Below, one piece after another: positions 11,639 to 24,682 of a stretch of DNA of 64,000 nt. A model generated the notes under the pieces. The model did not search any database. It saw only the letters and a program-made list of their open reading frames with translations, and was not told the origin of the DNA. The stretch's first letter is position 1. Each line of letters starts with the position of its first letter. The stretch comes from Cyathus striatus (taxonomy: Eukaryota > Basidiomycota > Agaricomycetes > Agaricales > Nidulariaceae): positions 5,642,001 to 5,706,000 of the forward strand of contig JAOVFP010000005.1 of the NCBI GenBank assembly GCA_025738555.1, read 5' to 3'. The translations under genes and the position numbers were made by a program.

Positions 11639-13386
11639 CCACGGCGCTCTGCACTCCTATTTCTTTTCACACCAAACTTGCATCGAACGCCACATGGTCT
11701 TGAAAGCAAAGAAGATTCACTGCAGATTTGTTCTATTTTCTAACACGGCATCGCAAGGCGTAGCAGTGAAGACTCATTTTATGCGCAAGATCTGCATGTT
11801 GTCTTGCTCCTCGTCATTGCGTCACGCTGTCTATAGCACTCTACCACTGTTCTACCTGTTTCCTGCTCGTTGCTAATCATTTAATCCGCTCTCGGTAGAC
11901 TTTAGTTATCATATGTTTAATTAAGCGAAGTACTCCACGTGAACAAGGAAATAGCACCTAGAGGCTAGCAGTGATATTTGTCCTTCTACATGTTTCTTAC
12001 CAGCCTATACCTCACCAAGATCGCGGCAAGTTCTCCCTTAAGATTGGGGTATTTTCGCGTGCTATATCCTGCCTACATGCACATGCACATACAAAAAGAA
12101 GGCAAGCCTTGTTGTTATTGCATAGCTTTTGTTCTATCCATCAGTACCAATATGCTTCTGGACTAGAAGCATTTTGTTTCGTTCCACGGGGATCCAAGGC
12201 ACTATATGGCCACCGACGACATGGTTTTCGAGAATACATTACAAAGGGAGCGGTTACGCAAGCGCCCTCTACCGTTGATCCAGCTGTAAAGCCGCAGTCG
12301 CACTCGGTGCTTAGATTTGAGCACCATATGGCTGGTATATATACCTCATGACAGGTATCTGCTGCAGCGCAAAACTTTACTGCTGTGTCTGCGCCACACA
12401 TCACCGACCAATTTACTCTCAAATTGCTCAACCCAGTCACCAGTGGCGGAGTATTCGTTCATCTCTGTTACGTCGTTTCATCCAGGGCGAGCGATCCGTG
12501 CCCATTTAAAATTACTTCATCACAAATTCCATCGGTGTCAGTATTCCGATCCGACCAGTAGCGTTGGGTGAGAACTTTGAAACAGTTCTCGTTTCTTTTC
12601 AAATGAGCACACTTGTAGCGGCAAAACGTTATCTTTCTGACAGAACACCTCGGACCGCTACGGAATCGTATGCTTTAAATTTGGATGAAGATGAAATCAT
12701 TGAAATACGCTTCATCGTTGGTCAGCGATACCATACACCAACGTTGAGTGTTTTATGTGCTTTATCGCATACGTTGCATTCCTTTTATTCTGATTGAACT
12801 GATTGAAGTGGGAGTCGAGTACGCGGAAGATGGTTCTGTTCTATCAGATGTGTGAACTAGCAAAAAACAATGCATATGTATGCATACGCATAAGACCTGT
12901 CCATCAGTAAGCTGGAAGGAATCTGTCGCAGTCCCGACTCGTAGCCGGTCCGGCGCTTCTACTCCATGACACAAGGCTCGCAACACAAAAAAGGCAACGC
13001 AGGGTAACACTCAAATCCATCAATCTCGAGTTCCTTTCTCCGACTCGTCGCTATCCATAACGGACGTCGGAAAGTGCTACTTGCAAGTACAATTGAACGC
13101 ATTTTACGAATGCACATGTAGATTGCAACAACTGGCAACTAGAAGAAACGATATGGTATTATCATACAAAGCATGCGCTCCAAGCGACGTACTAAGAATC
13201 TACAATGAATATACAAGAATATTACAACAAAGCAACCACAAAATCGACGAGAATAATTTAGATACGGTGAAAAAAACACAGAAGACCTAGGGACAACGAA
13301 AATCGAAATATCGAACCCGCCTCAGTAAAGTATCTGTATATGTAAAATGTAACGAAGGGGTATCAATATGAATGCAGTATGACGGA
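11639..13386. other. Intergenic, nothing supported
   Basis: About 1.7 kb. Short open frames occur on both strands (for example a cysteine-containing minus frame at 12141-12440), but none has convincing splice sites, a signal peptide or a recognisable motif. Confidence 0.4.
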
Positions 13387-14831
13387 CTAAAATTGCGCAT
13401 AGTAGTCAAGGACATTTACGCCCGAAGTAGAAACGCTGCTGAGGTCGTCAGAGGCATGCGATAAAATCCCGAGCGCGTCTGAGTGGGAGTGCGCATAATT
13501 CATGGAAAGGTCTGTGCATCCCCCAGAATCATATATCTGCATAGCAGACTCCCCCATGACGTGACTCGCTGTCATATCGCCAGCTGAAATAGGATAGCGA
13601 GGGAGATCATGGGCCCAAAGGTGTGTCGGAGATTGGTATAGCAAATATTCAAGGCCCGGTTCCATTGATTGAGAGAAATCTGGGAAATGCATGAGGGGGG
13701 CGCCAGAATCAATGCCAGTCGAAGTTGGTACACGAAGCGGTGATGAGGCTTCACAGAATGTGGTGTTTGTCGCATTGTCGACGTATTCTCCATTCCAGTT
13801 TAATAAGGTAGAGCTACCGGCGGAAATGGGAGATGGATTATAGACAGAATTTTGAGAATTTAGTCCCACATTATTATCCACGGTCTCCATGGCATGTGGC
13901 TCCGACGGATCTGGTATCGAAAAGCCTGCCATTTGCTACGAATAAAACTTCAGTTACTCCATCAGCACTAAAAAAATGCAAAACATACAGTCCACGGTCC
14001 GGCATGCTCAAGATAGGAGGGTGGTGATTCCGGGATAGAAAGTGAGGCCCACCCCTCAGCGATGGAACTTGACCGACGATGGAACGTTCGCACATTCTGT
14101 TTATCGGAAATGACAGGTTGTTCTGCCGAGATTGGCACGGATGAGGACCGGCGCCGAGAAGCTTTAGTCGTAGTGCTCTCATTCTGAGGTGGCACAGAGT
14201 CTTGAGAAGTTATCACGACCTTGACATCCTCTTTTTTGACCTGCGGTGGAAACTGCCTCTGTGCTCCTATCATAGGTACAGACAAGGAAGGAGAATTCCG
14301 AGTCTTTCCACTCCCTTTCCTCAGTGGTCTAAAGCGATAGCCAGGATGAAGGCGAGCATGTTCACTAGCCTCTTGATGAGCAAGAGCCTGGAATCGTTCC
14401 TTCTCCTCTGCAGAGAGAAGGTGCCAGGCCTCCGCTGCTCTCTTGGAAAGACTTTTCTCTGGCTTGGAACCCGGTGGTCGACGTACACGCTTGCCCTCTC
14501 GACAGTGCTCCCTAGAATATTGGCAACGGAAAATCATGAAACAGTTCCGTGGACGGGCTACCCAAGATGGATCTCGTTTCCCTACGCCGGGGGACCGGTC
14601 TCTTTGGTAGTCAGAGTCGATGGAGAGTGAGGAGGCACTAGAGGCGGGAGATGCGCCCTCAAAATTCATAGGAGAGGTATCGCTCGATGAGTACTGGCTT
14701 TCAATATAAGTGGCATCTGCAATATGAAATGGGGGATTTTGCTGGGGAACGAGCTCGGAGTAAGAGGGTGAGCAGATGCGAAGGCCGTTGCGTTGCGCGA
14801 GCTGGCCAGGAAAATTGGAACGCGGCATCAT
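13387..14831 (-). CDS. HMG-box transcription factor
   Basis: DNA-binding regulator of the fungal HMG-box (MATA-HMG/SOX-like) class. Two exons, 14831-13989 and 13935-13387, are joined by a 53-base intron and give 463 residues in one frame from MMPRSNFPG. The HMG box lies at about residues 93-175. It opens RPRNCFMIFRCQYSREHC and continues with SLSKRAAEAWHLLSAEEKER and HPGYRFRPLR, so all three helices are represented. A basic insertion (about KRVRRPPGSKPEK) sits between helix 1 and the SLSKRA motif, where many fungal boxes are shorter. The rest is Ser-rich and low in complexity, typical of activation regions. The target and any role in mating or fruiting cannot be read from sequence. A coding-like segment upstream (14848-15110) may be a further 5' exon. 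Confidence 0.85.
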
Positions 14832-14847
14832 TATGCTGGCAATTTAT

Positions 14848-15110
14848 CGCTGCTGAAATGGGGAGTGATAATGAAGCAGGAATTCACATACCGGAGCACT
14901 TGGTTCTTTTGAACCCGCAACTTTAAGTTCTGGCGCGAGGAGTACAATGGACAGACGGATCTCAGATACAGTTGACGACATTCTACATTTGGGCAATAAT
15001 TCCAAGCGACCTCGATCATGATCGTGTAAGATTGTGATGGTAGATGCATCCATTTCGGGAAGCCGAGAGTCAGCAGGTTTTGGAAACTTGGAAGACGAGG
15101 CTGGCGGCAT
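14848..15110 (-). other. Possible 5' exon of the HMG-box gene
   Basis: On the minus strand a frame starts at 15110 (MPPASSSKFPKPADSRLPEM) and runs about 87 codons to KEPSAP. It stops exactly at a strong donor, GTATGT. Acceptor-like CAG sites lie 39-56 bases further on, right before the MMPRSN start of the HMG-box frame. None of them joins the two frames without a one-base mismatch. This resembles the one-base losses seen elsewhere in the window. If real, it would add an N-terminal region of unknown function. Confidence 0.4.
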
Positions 15111-18100
15111 AGCCCAAAAAAAGGGTGCCGATCTCCTACAATTAACATTATTATATCAAGGGTGATGATCTCTCTTGGTAATCTCGATTTCTCGCATATC
15201 CCACCTAACTGAGAACATTTAGACACAGAAAGCATATCAGAACCGAACAGAAGGGATCCAAGGTTAAAATGATCCCCTATGGCGAGCAAATCACCCTCTC
15301 AGCATTCTCCATTGCATCGAATATTCTATTTGCGTGATATGTGGTGAATAGATACTTCTGTTTCTTCGAGTTCGCGGTTTCAATTTTGGACTCGGAGAAA
15401 CATTCCGCGCTTATCTTCTCTCCGCAATCAATGATCTTCTGACATGGAGAAGTTCCACAAAAGAAATATCTTAGTACTTAACATAATAACATGGTGCAGT
15501 GGCATTAAAATTTAACACACGAGGCTCTTGCATCCGTTCCACGAGGCGTATTTCCCACTGTTTAAAGAGCCACTACACCATTGTATACGAGCCACTTTAG
15601 CCACTACTTGGTCACTGCGTGAGACACTGACTAAATCATGGGAAAGGAACATCCCGTATGTCACGGGCTTTGATCAAGGAATTACACTTCAAAAGGACCA
15701 TGTGGATTACCTGATTGCGACGGTATCCAGAAAGATTATCTAGCCATTGACAGTGGTGGACTCGCGAAGTAAACCTAATCACACCCCTCAGATATTTTTA
15801 TGTGGTATATACACTGTACAGTAGCGGTGAGATAAAACAGTCTAAAATGCTTATAGTACTAAACGTCAGTTATGGGCCAATGATTAAATCCTTACACTGA
15901 GCCACTTCTGGTTTTCAATGACATAATGACAAATGAAGCATGGGACGTTGCCGCTGGCCACTGGCCGTCCATGATATTCCTAAAAATATTAGGGTAAAAT
16001 CAACTTCGGTGCTTACTATCTTCCGTAGCTTGATTCTTCATTTGGTCGGAGTGGCTTGGAAGTGGCATGTATTTTTCGCTTGGTTTTTGCCACTCGCCAT
16101 TATCTTTTCGTCTGTCACAATCAAATCACAATGCTGTAGAAAGGTCACTTTAGAACATTTTAAAACGGACCATCGAGACGTCAACTAGAGCTGTGAACAT
16201 GATGTCGAGATGCCAGCTTGAGGCATTGGGCCTATCACAATGTGATTAGTGTGATTACGGGAGGGGACTCTGTCTGCGCGCGCCACGATGTTCGTGATTG
16301 GCTGAATTAAACAGCGCTGATGCCTCAATGAAGCCCAGTGATTGTTAGCATGCTATCTATAATCTGCGCGTCAATTGAATGGGTGCAAAAGTCGTCGAAA
16401 CAGTGAATCCAGCACGTTTAATATTTGCTTTTCACCAATTTTTCACCACCACCTGCAGTACTTGCGTGAGGCACAGGCACAACGATATATCAATATAGGG
16501 GTCTATCCCCAAGCGACGTAAGATTGTCTATTTGTGAACAAATGAAGAAGGGTTGATGTGTTAACCTATGTCGCTACTCGACGGACTTTAGAGAAAGGAT
16601 TTAGACGAGTACTGTTCGCGATTAGGTGATCAGGATTCAGGGATCACCACTCTTGAATGTCAGTAGTTGACCAGTAGCTCTAATCAACTACAAAGTAATG
16701 GTAGTTCAAGAATCGCAGTAGGTGTCACTTGAGCGAAGAATATTCTTCAGCGGTAAAAAAAAAGTCGGTGGGGATACATACACCGAAGGTCGAACGGGTA
16801 TCAAGGCATCACCTGATTGTCCTCGCAGAAACAAGTACTTACTTGAGCTAAACTCGGATGCAGTCTTCGGGGCTTTCAATTGCATTTTTGTTGTGCATCA
16901 AAAGACCCTTTCTAAATATCAGTAAAGAATCTTTTCAGGTTGGTAGTAGCCACCTTAATAGCGGAAACAACTATATATTCCTTTTGGAAGAAGTCGGCGC
17001 ATCGCAATTTCCTAAAGACCAAAAAGGATATGTGTTGGTAGATGTCTGACGGATATTCGAGGTACCATCCTTTAAATTAATGTTAAATTATGCATTGTAA
17101 AAGCATACTTAAAACTGTTTCAACACATGAATATGTTGCTGCATTAATCATCCACATGAAAGCATCGAGCAGACGTAAGCCAGGCTTTATTCATGACGAT
17201 CAGTTATCTGCTAAAGCGATGTCTATACCAGGTTGACCCGAGCGTTCGTAGCATCTAACTAACGGTTAAAATAGCAACCGCTAGAAGAAAATCGTTAACA
17301 ACGTGCTCCAATCGGCCACGCAGCTTTGAAGACAAGCTCCGCTCACGATTCAGCAGCAATGAGCGCCACCAGATTCGATAGTCATTCGATAGATAGATGG
17401 AAACCTCGGCAACAGATCGCAAATGTCATGGGTACGACGGTGCACAGAGGGAGGAAATCCTTATATGTTAATATTTGCGTGTTCATTCATCTCCAACATC
17501 TGCATCTTGCCTAACCGTCGACTTACGATTTGTCTGGAATAGATATATACTGACCACTATACCGATCCAGCTTGAGAGTTCGGTACTGGATCGAACTGTC
17601 ATGAATGAGATGGCGACCGTGAAAGGGAGAAATCCCTATATGTTAATATTTGCAGGCTTATTCATTTCTAGCTTGCATCTTGCACAGCCATCGAGTGATG
17701 CTGAATATACTTACCAGTGAAGCCTGTATTTCTTATGTTGATTCAAGAAGCAACTAGTCGCGGAGTTGAGAGAGTATCGAGCGGAACGTAAATGTTTTCT
17801 TCGAAAATGCTTCCAGTATTTGTGGGACGATTCTACATGCTGACTGAGAGTCGCCGGTACAATCGGATGACAATGATCTTCCAGTATTTTTTTGCAAATG
17901 TCGGACACGCCTCCATTTCTGTCTTATGACCACACATCAAGGGATCACTTTAGACTAGATGAGGAGAACCACACGCCTCTGAGGAAATGTATGTCGCGTT
18001 GTGTGTAGTGAATGGTTGGGAGATGAGAATTATCCAGTCATTGTTGGTCAGTGGTCCGGATAGGAAAATGACGCACCTCCGAGACATAAGAATGCAAGAG

Positions 18101-18359
18101 GTTGTCATTGTGGTTAGGAGCGCCACATGAGCTCTAATAGGTTTAATAAAACAGCCTCGTCGTAGGAAGATTACAGCAGCAGCGTCGCGGAGTTTATTGC
18201 ACCTGGATCCTTGATGTGTACAACCTTGAAAAGGTTGGTATCGATCTACTACAGTGTCTCCTGTACCACACTAGCGTTCACTTAGAACGCCTAATCGCAA
18301 CAAGCAAGAACTAAGATGCACGCACTAAACGTTGAAAGATAAATTGTTTCCAGAAGGTA
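15111..18359. other. 3.2 kb gene-poor region
   Basis: No supported gene. AT-rich sequence with many stops. The one clear structure is an imperfect tandem duplication at about 17400-17690, annotated separately. A GCCACT-rich patch near 15560-15610 is low complexity. No transposon ends or reverse transcriptase or transposase motifs were recognised. Confidence 0.45.
17400..17690. repeat. Imperfect tandem duplication
   Basis: Two related segments about 170 bases apart. Each has ATCG, then a TGTCATG, then an AGGGAG-AAATCC block followed by TATATGTTAATATTTGC and, after a short spacer, TGCATCTTGC (first copy about 17415-17513, second about 17590-17683). Identity is patchy, implying an old duplication. 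Neither copy encodes anything recognisable. Confidence 0.5.
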
Positions 18360-19442
18360 TCAGTCATCTCCGCTATAAACCCACACCAATCTCCCATATG
18401 GTGTGTTTCCTCGCCCATTCCTCTGCCGGTCTTCTACGTAGAAGCCGATTTCATAGATACCAGCCAGATTGTTTGAAATATAATGGACTCCTTCTGCATC
18501 GTCAGTACTCGGAACCGACAATATAAGCTTCGGCGAGGGCGTAGTCCCAGCTTGGACAGCGTCGAGTTTCCAGATAACCTCACCATCCGACGAAGATATC
18601 GGAGGCGCACCAACAATGGAAGTTAATTCCTTAGCGAGCTGATTCAGTGCGTCACTACTACTAGTCAATACGCGAATGTAGGCGATTCCCAAAGCGGTGG
18701 ATGGATGCTTCATGTTCGCTGGAGGTTCCGTAGGCACCTGTCCACGAACAATATTAGGGTCGCTGGTACATCACGGGAACTATTTCTGCAACAACACACC
18801 CTCAGCTGCCTAGGTGTCACATCCCCGCAGAAAAATGGCCACGTTCCTCTCTTGCGCTTAGAGAGGTCTTTAGAAACAGCTGTGATGACCCATTTCAGAA
18901 TTTGCCCATCTGGACGCGTTCGTCCTCCAGGCACCTCAGATTCATACACTACGCCACTGTTTTCTTCTTTTCCACGATTGTTTATGGTATCGGAGATTCG
19001 CTGGGATTCTGTACCTGGCTGTGCGACGCCGTTACCTAGGAATGCGAAATCTATCCATCCTGGTTCTTTATTGGCCCAAGCGTGAGACTCGCGCTGTTTA
19101 CGAATCGGAGAGCCAGGGGGGTAGTAGGATACAGAGTGTGTGAAGGAAATTAGCTCCAGGTAGATGTGGTCCGAAAGTACCTTAATATATTGCGTGAGCT
19201 AAGGAGTGTAAGACAAGAAAGGAACATACAACAAGGGCATTGGCAGTTAGTCCGTCTGCATGCGTCCCGCCTGGTATGACTCTAGGTAAAAGTGAGTAAA
19301 ATATTTCCATTTATACATAGAGAAAGAACACCAACATAAAACCTAAGTCGCTAAACTGCTTTGACACTGATTCAACGCTCCCTGGTGGAGTAAGGTGGAC
19401 GATATGGTCTAGAATTTTGGTGCTTGGTACCGACGTAGACAT
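18360..19442 (-). CDS. Glyoxalase-like domain protein
   Basis: Member of the fungal/bacterial glyoxalase-like (vicinal-oxygen-chelate fold) family; the substrate is unknown. Four exons (19442-19336, 19281-19230, 19180-18800, 18737-18360) splice to an exact frame of 305 residues. Family landmarks in order: KILDHIVHLTPPGSV at the N-terminus, DLGFIVIPGGTHADGLTAN, YLELISF, HAWANKEPGWIDFAFLG, WPFFCGDVTPRQLRVP and HPSTALGIAYIRVL. The HADG and SFTH/HAWA histidines are typical of the metal-site region. No signal peptide is seen, so it is probably cytosolic. The 5' donor of intron 1 is GTTGGT, weaker than the others but needed to keep the frame. The gene is divergent from the carboxypeptidase at 20311 across about 870 bases. 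Confidence 0.85.
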
Positions 19443-20310
19443 ACTTGAGGACAATACGAGCAGAAGGAAAGATAGCCTTCCGAGGACAGTTATATTTGTA
19501 CCATCATTGGTAAGCTCCTGGGATCGACAGAAGATTGAGTCAAAGCGTGACTTGGTCGCAATTCTCAGCTATCATTGCTTCATCTGTATCAGCTTATTAT
19601 GTAAGCGAAAGTCCAGCGCGAGAAGAATAACAGATAAGTTAAGACGAGCTACAGCTAGGTCTGTGTCTTTTGTACCTTCTTCAGAATTAATTGTCAGGAA
19701 GGAATCATAGTACTTACCGATTGTTCATGGTGATACTTGAGTAAGGTTGTACGTGTATGACCCTGGCAATTCCTTGAACCTCCCCAGTGGACAGTAAAAG
19801 ATCAGCCGACAATAGCACCCAGTCCTTTGGTTTGTAAAATAAAATTGAAACGTAGAAAAATCGTGGTCTGATAAGACGGATGAATGTAATACACTAGGAC
19901 GCGGTTTCAACACTGTTGATTTCAACGAACACTCCGTTCAGTGTACTGTTTGTTTTTATTGATGAAGCCAGATTTATTTATTTCAGATGAGTTTACCAAA
20001 TATATAAGTAATGAGATCACTTGCTGTAACTTCTTATGTTAATCTTATGTTAAGTTATGTATATGATTAATTGGTTCTGATACAGCGATTTTAAATAGAT
20101 TCGTATGAGCTAGCGAAAGTTGTTATCTTGTTGTTGTTATCAACATCGTGCGGGCGCTGCTGCGGGACCATGTGGCGGTGAAACGTCGCGTAAGCGGTAC
20201 GCATCACGTCGTGACTTGTAAGTCGTGTGATAATTACTATATATGACCTATACGGCCCTCGCTTTCAACCAATTTCGGGGGAACTAGCAAACCTGCGTCC
20301 TTCCACCACC
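19443..20310. promoter_or_regulatory. Divergent promoter region, glyoxalase/carboxypeptidase
   Basis: No gene is supported in these 868 bases. A TATA-like element (CTATATATGA, about 20235-20244) lies roughly 70 bases upstream of the carboxypeptidase ATG at 20311. An open frame at 19417-19710 on the plus strand is the antisense of the glyoxalase exon 1 plus upstream sequence and is not considered real. Confidence 0.45.
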
Positions 20311-22383
20311 ATGAGGCCTCTCAACCTCCTGCCCGTCCTTCTCCTTTCCATCTCTATTTCACCAGCGTTCGCAATCCCACCTCCGCTGAATGATTTCCAG
20401 GCTGTCTTGGCTCAGAAGCCTTTCTCTAGCATCAAGACTGACCGTTTAGTGTCCGCTGTCCAATATGGAGAGGACTTTGCCTCGCATCTCCTCTCAGACG
20501 CCAAGCAGGCAATTTTGAAAGGCAAGAGTGATATGCAGAAATGGTACCATAAAGGAAAGGAATACATCAAACAGAATGGACTGCTATGTACGTATCTGGT
20601 CACTATATCGCATGAGACCGCTTGAGTACTTACTTGTACATTGCGCTCAGATGAATTTGTATCACATCCTGCATTCGAGAAACACACTCTCCGTGTCACC
20701 GAGCCTGAGCTCTGCGATTCTACCGTGAAACAATATTCCGGATATCTGGATGTCGCCGAGGACAAACACCTATTCTTCTGGTAAGTCGACCTTTCCGTTT
20801 TTAATATTCCCCCTTTCCATTCTATGTAAATCCGCCTCCATGATATCTTCCTCGGCAAATTTCCAATCTTTCTTACCTCATTGTTCGAGCATAGCCATTT
20901 CATTTATATTGTCCCCCTTACACATGGGAACATCCTAACATGTTCCTTTACGAATATAGGTTCTTCGAGGCTCGAAACTCTCCTGAAACTGCCCCTCTCG
21001 TTCTTTGGCTCAATGGAGGCCCAGGTTGCTCATCTGCCACCGGTCTCCTGTTTGAACTCGGACCTTGCAGCATTACCAAGAAGTCTGCATCTTCCCCGGC
21101 AAATACCACATTTAACCCATATTCGTGGACACAACACGCCAATATCATTTTCCTTGATCAGCCTGTAAACGTCGGATTTTCGTATGCTGAAAATGGAAAT
21201 TCAGTGAACAGCTCTCCGGTCGCTGGCAAGGATGTCTATGCATTCCTCCAGCTCTTCCTTGGACGTTTCAAAGAGTATTCGCGTTTGCCATTCCATATTG
21301 CAGCTGAGAGTTACGGTGGAACCTATGCCCCCAACTTCGCATCGGTCATTCACAAGGGTAACAAAGAACTTGCCCTGAAATCATCTTCCAACCTCGTGCA
21401 CATCCCTCTCAGCTCTGTTATCCTTGCTAATGGACTAACAGACCCTTTGATCCAATATGCCTCGATACCTGATTATGCTTGTGATGGACCGTACCCTGTT
21501 CTTTCTCCTGACGATCCTAGATGTGCTTCCCTCCGTGCTAAGGTCTCTACTTGCGAAAGGCTCGTCCAGGCTTGCTACAACTACGAAAGCCGATGGAGCT
21601 GCGTCCCTGCACTTGCGTACTGTAATTCTCAGTTATTGGGTCCTATTCTTCGTACGTTACGCACTTTTCTCTCGTTATATACTTGGTTCACCTTTAAGTC
21701 ATATCACAGAAACCGGCTTGAATCCGTATGATGTCCGTATCCCCTGCGATAGGGAGAAGAACGGACAGCTGTGCTATGGTCAGATGAACTGGATTGATGA
21801 GTACCTCAACGTTCCCGCCAACAAGGCTGCTTTGGGTGTAGACCCTACCAAGAACTTCGAGAGCTGCAACATGGAGGTCAACCAGGCTTTCAGTCTTAAT
21901 GGCGACGGCGCACATAACAGTGCCAAGCTCCTTCCCGAGCTCATCAACGAAGGCGTAAGGTTACTGGTTTATGCTGGTAACGCTGGTACGTCTCCCCCTC
22001 TTATTCGTAAATTGTATTCTGATAAACTTGGTATCGTAGACATGATGTGCAACTACATGGGCAACGAACGCTGGGTTAACGCGCTCGATACCAAGTTCAC
22101 CTCCGAGTTCCAGGCTGCTCCACCCCTTCCTTGGGTTGACTCGTACACTGACCGTACAGCTGGTGAAGTCAGGAGCGCTGGTGGAGGCGGGTTCGGCGCT
22201 GGTAACGTCAGCTTTGTTAATGTGTATGAGGCTGGGTGGGTACTCTTCCCCTTACGCGAATGGTATTGTGATTAATGATGGTTTTTCAGGCATATGGTAC
22301 CGTACAACCAGCCCGAAGCTGCTCTTGACATGTTCACGCGCTGGATTCAGGATATTCCGCTTTCGTTTAAATGGATCCATTAA
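20311..22383 (+). CDS. Serine carboxypeptidase (peptidase family S10, carboxypeptidase Y-like)
   Basis: Removes C-terminal residues from peptides in the vacuole or after secretion. Six exons (20311-20587, 20651-20780, 20960-21651, 21710-21985, 22040-22235, 22290-22383) give an exact 554-residue frame. A hydrophobic signal peptide (LLPVLLLSISISPAFA) is followed by a roughly 90-residue pro-like segment. S10 signatures: WLNGGPGCSS (152-161), the catalytic serine in AAESYGGTYAP (S253), the catalytic Asp in YAGNADMMCNYMGN (D459) and the catalytic His in HMVPYNQPEAAL (H525). The size fits carboxypeptidase Y-type pre-proenzymes. All introns are canonical and the gene has no frame break. Vacuolar versus extracellular location cannot be decided from sequence alone. 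Confidence 0.93.
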
Positions 22384-22657
22384 GACTTAGATGTGGATAC
22401 CTTTCTGCTATAGTTCATCCTAAGGAGCTTTTGTATTATATTTTTCCCACTCGCATCTTTTGTAACGATCTAAGTTAGGATGGATCCTCATAAATAAACT
22501 ATGGTTCTAGAAAATGTAGCCTCCGCATTCATTTTCTGAACGTCTCTAAATTGAAGTAATAAATTAAGCCGCGGTTCGCTTACGCGTTGTAGGTAGACAC
22601 GTGGGTCCTGAGGCGAAGTCATCGGTCCGACATTGCATTCTTTCACCACAACCATTA

Positions 22658-24384
22658 ATGACCACCTCGTCAAAATCATTGCGTATAGCATTCATTCATC
22701 CAGATCTTGGGATTGGTACACATTTAAAATTCGGAAACACCATGGGTACTGACATCTCCAGACTTTAGGTGGTGCTGAACGACTTGTAGTCGATGCTGCT
22801 TTAGGATTACAGAAACTAGGCCACCACATTGATATCTATACCTCTCATCATGATCCTAGGCACTGCTTCGAAGAGACTAGAGATGGTACGTTTGTATATG
22901 TGCAAACTTACGCGGTACTAATTGAGGTTATACAGGCACATTGAGTGTGTACCATGTCAAATCACCTTTTCCTCGTTCTGTTAAAGGGAAATTCCATATC
23001 TTATTCGCGCATGCGAGACAACTGCATTTGACGACGCATCTTCTGGGATTTAGCGATCAGAAATATGATGTCTATTTCGTAGACCAGTTGTCGACGTGTA
23101 TCCCATTCTTGCGGGCGTTAGGGCAGACAAGAGTTGTCTTCTACTGTCATTTCCCCGACAAGCTGCTTGCGAATGGCGCTTTTGTTGAGGACAAGATGGT
23201 GAAGAAGGGAAGCTTGCTTAAGAGGGTATATCGCTATCCCATGGATTGGCTGGAGGAGGCGACTACGAGTATGTCATCGTGTCTCTCACTCTCCGGTCTG
23301 TACTTACATCAACTCTTAGGACAGGCCGATATTATATTGGCGAACTCAAGGTTCACAGCAAGAGTTTTCAAGGTTTATTTCCCATCTATCGAGCGTACAC
23401 CTGATGTGGTATACCCAGGAATTAATATTTCAGCCTACGAAGCAGATGTTGACCCTTCTGACCTAGACATTGCGACTGTTGTTTCGTAAGTAAATCTTAC
23501 TGTGCGAGCGTTCTTTACGGTAACATAATGCGTTTCCAGTGGCCGGCCAACACTTCTTTCGCTCAACCGCTTCGAAAAGAAAAAGAATGCCGCTTTGGCA
23601 ATAGAAGCATTCGCATTGCTCAAGGCGAAAGCATCCCATAAGCCTGAACTACAGAATATGAGATTGGTGCTGGCTGGTATGGGCTTCTCAGTTCTGCTAC
23701 ATATATAATCTCTTATTCAATTTCCAAGGCGGTTATGACCCCCGGCTAGAAGATAACGTCGAAACCCTCACCCTTCTTGTCACCCTCTGCACCACTAACA
23801 CCCTTACATATAACGTCATTTCTCCTTCCACCGCCTCTTCAAGCCATCCTGAATCCCACGTAATCGGTAAATTGACACCAGACAATCCGGATGTCTTGTT
23901 CCTTCTCAATTTCACCACCTCGCAGCGTACAGCGCTCCTTCTTAGTCCGCATACTCTCGCTCTCCTGTACACACCAGCGAATGAACATTTCGGTATTGTA
24001 CCTGTGGAAGCTATGGGTTGTGGTGTACCCGTTCTAGCATGCGACACTGGTGGTCCGACGGAGAGCGTAGTTGATTCTCCCCCATCTGAGCGCACGGGGT
24101 GGCTGAGAACGCCAAACGCACAAATATGGTCATCAGCGTTGGAAGAAATCATTTCTCTTAGTGATTTCGAACGAAAAGAGATTGGTAGGAGAGGTCAGGA
24201 ACGAGCAAGGAGGTTATTCGGGATGGATGCTATGGCAGAGGGACTAGAGAAAGCGCTTCGTGATGCGGTGAACATGGGGACTGTGCAGGTAGTTGGAGTA
24301 TGGACGCTCATGATTGTTGGGTTTTTGCTGGCATACTTGGTTGGAAATTTCGTTTTCCCTCAGGCTCCAGAAATTGAAGATTGA
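22658..24384 (+). CDS. ALG2: Alpha-1,3/1,6-mannosyltransferase ALG2 (GT4)
   Basis: Adds the second and third mannoses to the dolichol-linked oligosaccharide on the cytosolic face of the ER, an early step of N-glycosylation. Six exons (22658-22715, 22769-22885, 22936-23268, 23320-23485, 23540-23676, 23729-24384) join to 488 residues. Landmarks: [20 protein letters not shown] at the N-terminus (glycine-rich donor motif), [37 protein letters not shown] and [20 protein letters not shown], which holds the GT4 E-x7-E motif. A C-terminal hydrophobic helix ([19 protein letters not shown]) fits membrane attachment. The start lies 274 bases after the carboxypeptidase stop on the same strand. The gene converges on the cerato-platanin. 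Confidence 0.93.
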
Positions 24385-24682
24385 AGGACTATAGTTATTT
24401 GTGAGTGAAACGTATATGATTCTTATTAATTCTAGTAACCAACTTGACAACATTTCTTCAGATTTACTTATTATTTAATAAACTAAACCTCTGGAATTTT
24501 TATTTAACCCGGTGAAACAGCAGATGGTCATTGGCTAATTACGAGGTCAAACGAGGTACTTTAGTGTAATCAATGACACAAATGCCAAAACATTATGAAA
24601 ATGGAGAGTAGTAAGGTTCAGTCTTCATAAAAGACACATTAATATTCAATTTCTATCGTTCTTGAAAGGGATGCTTACTTGA

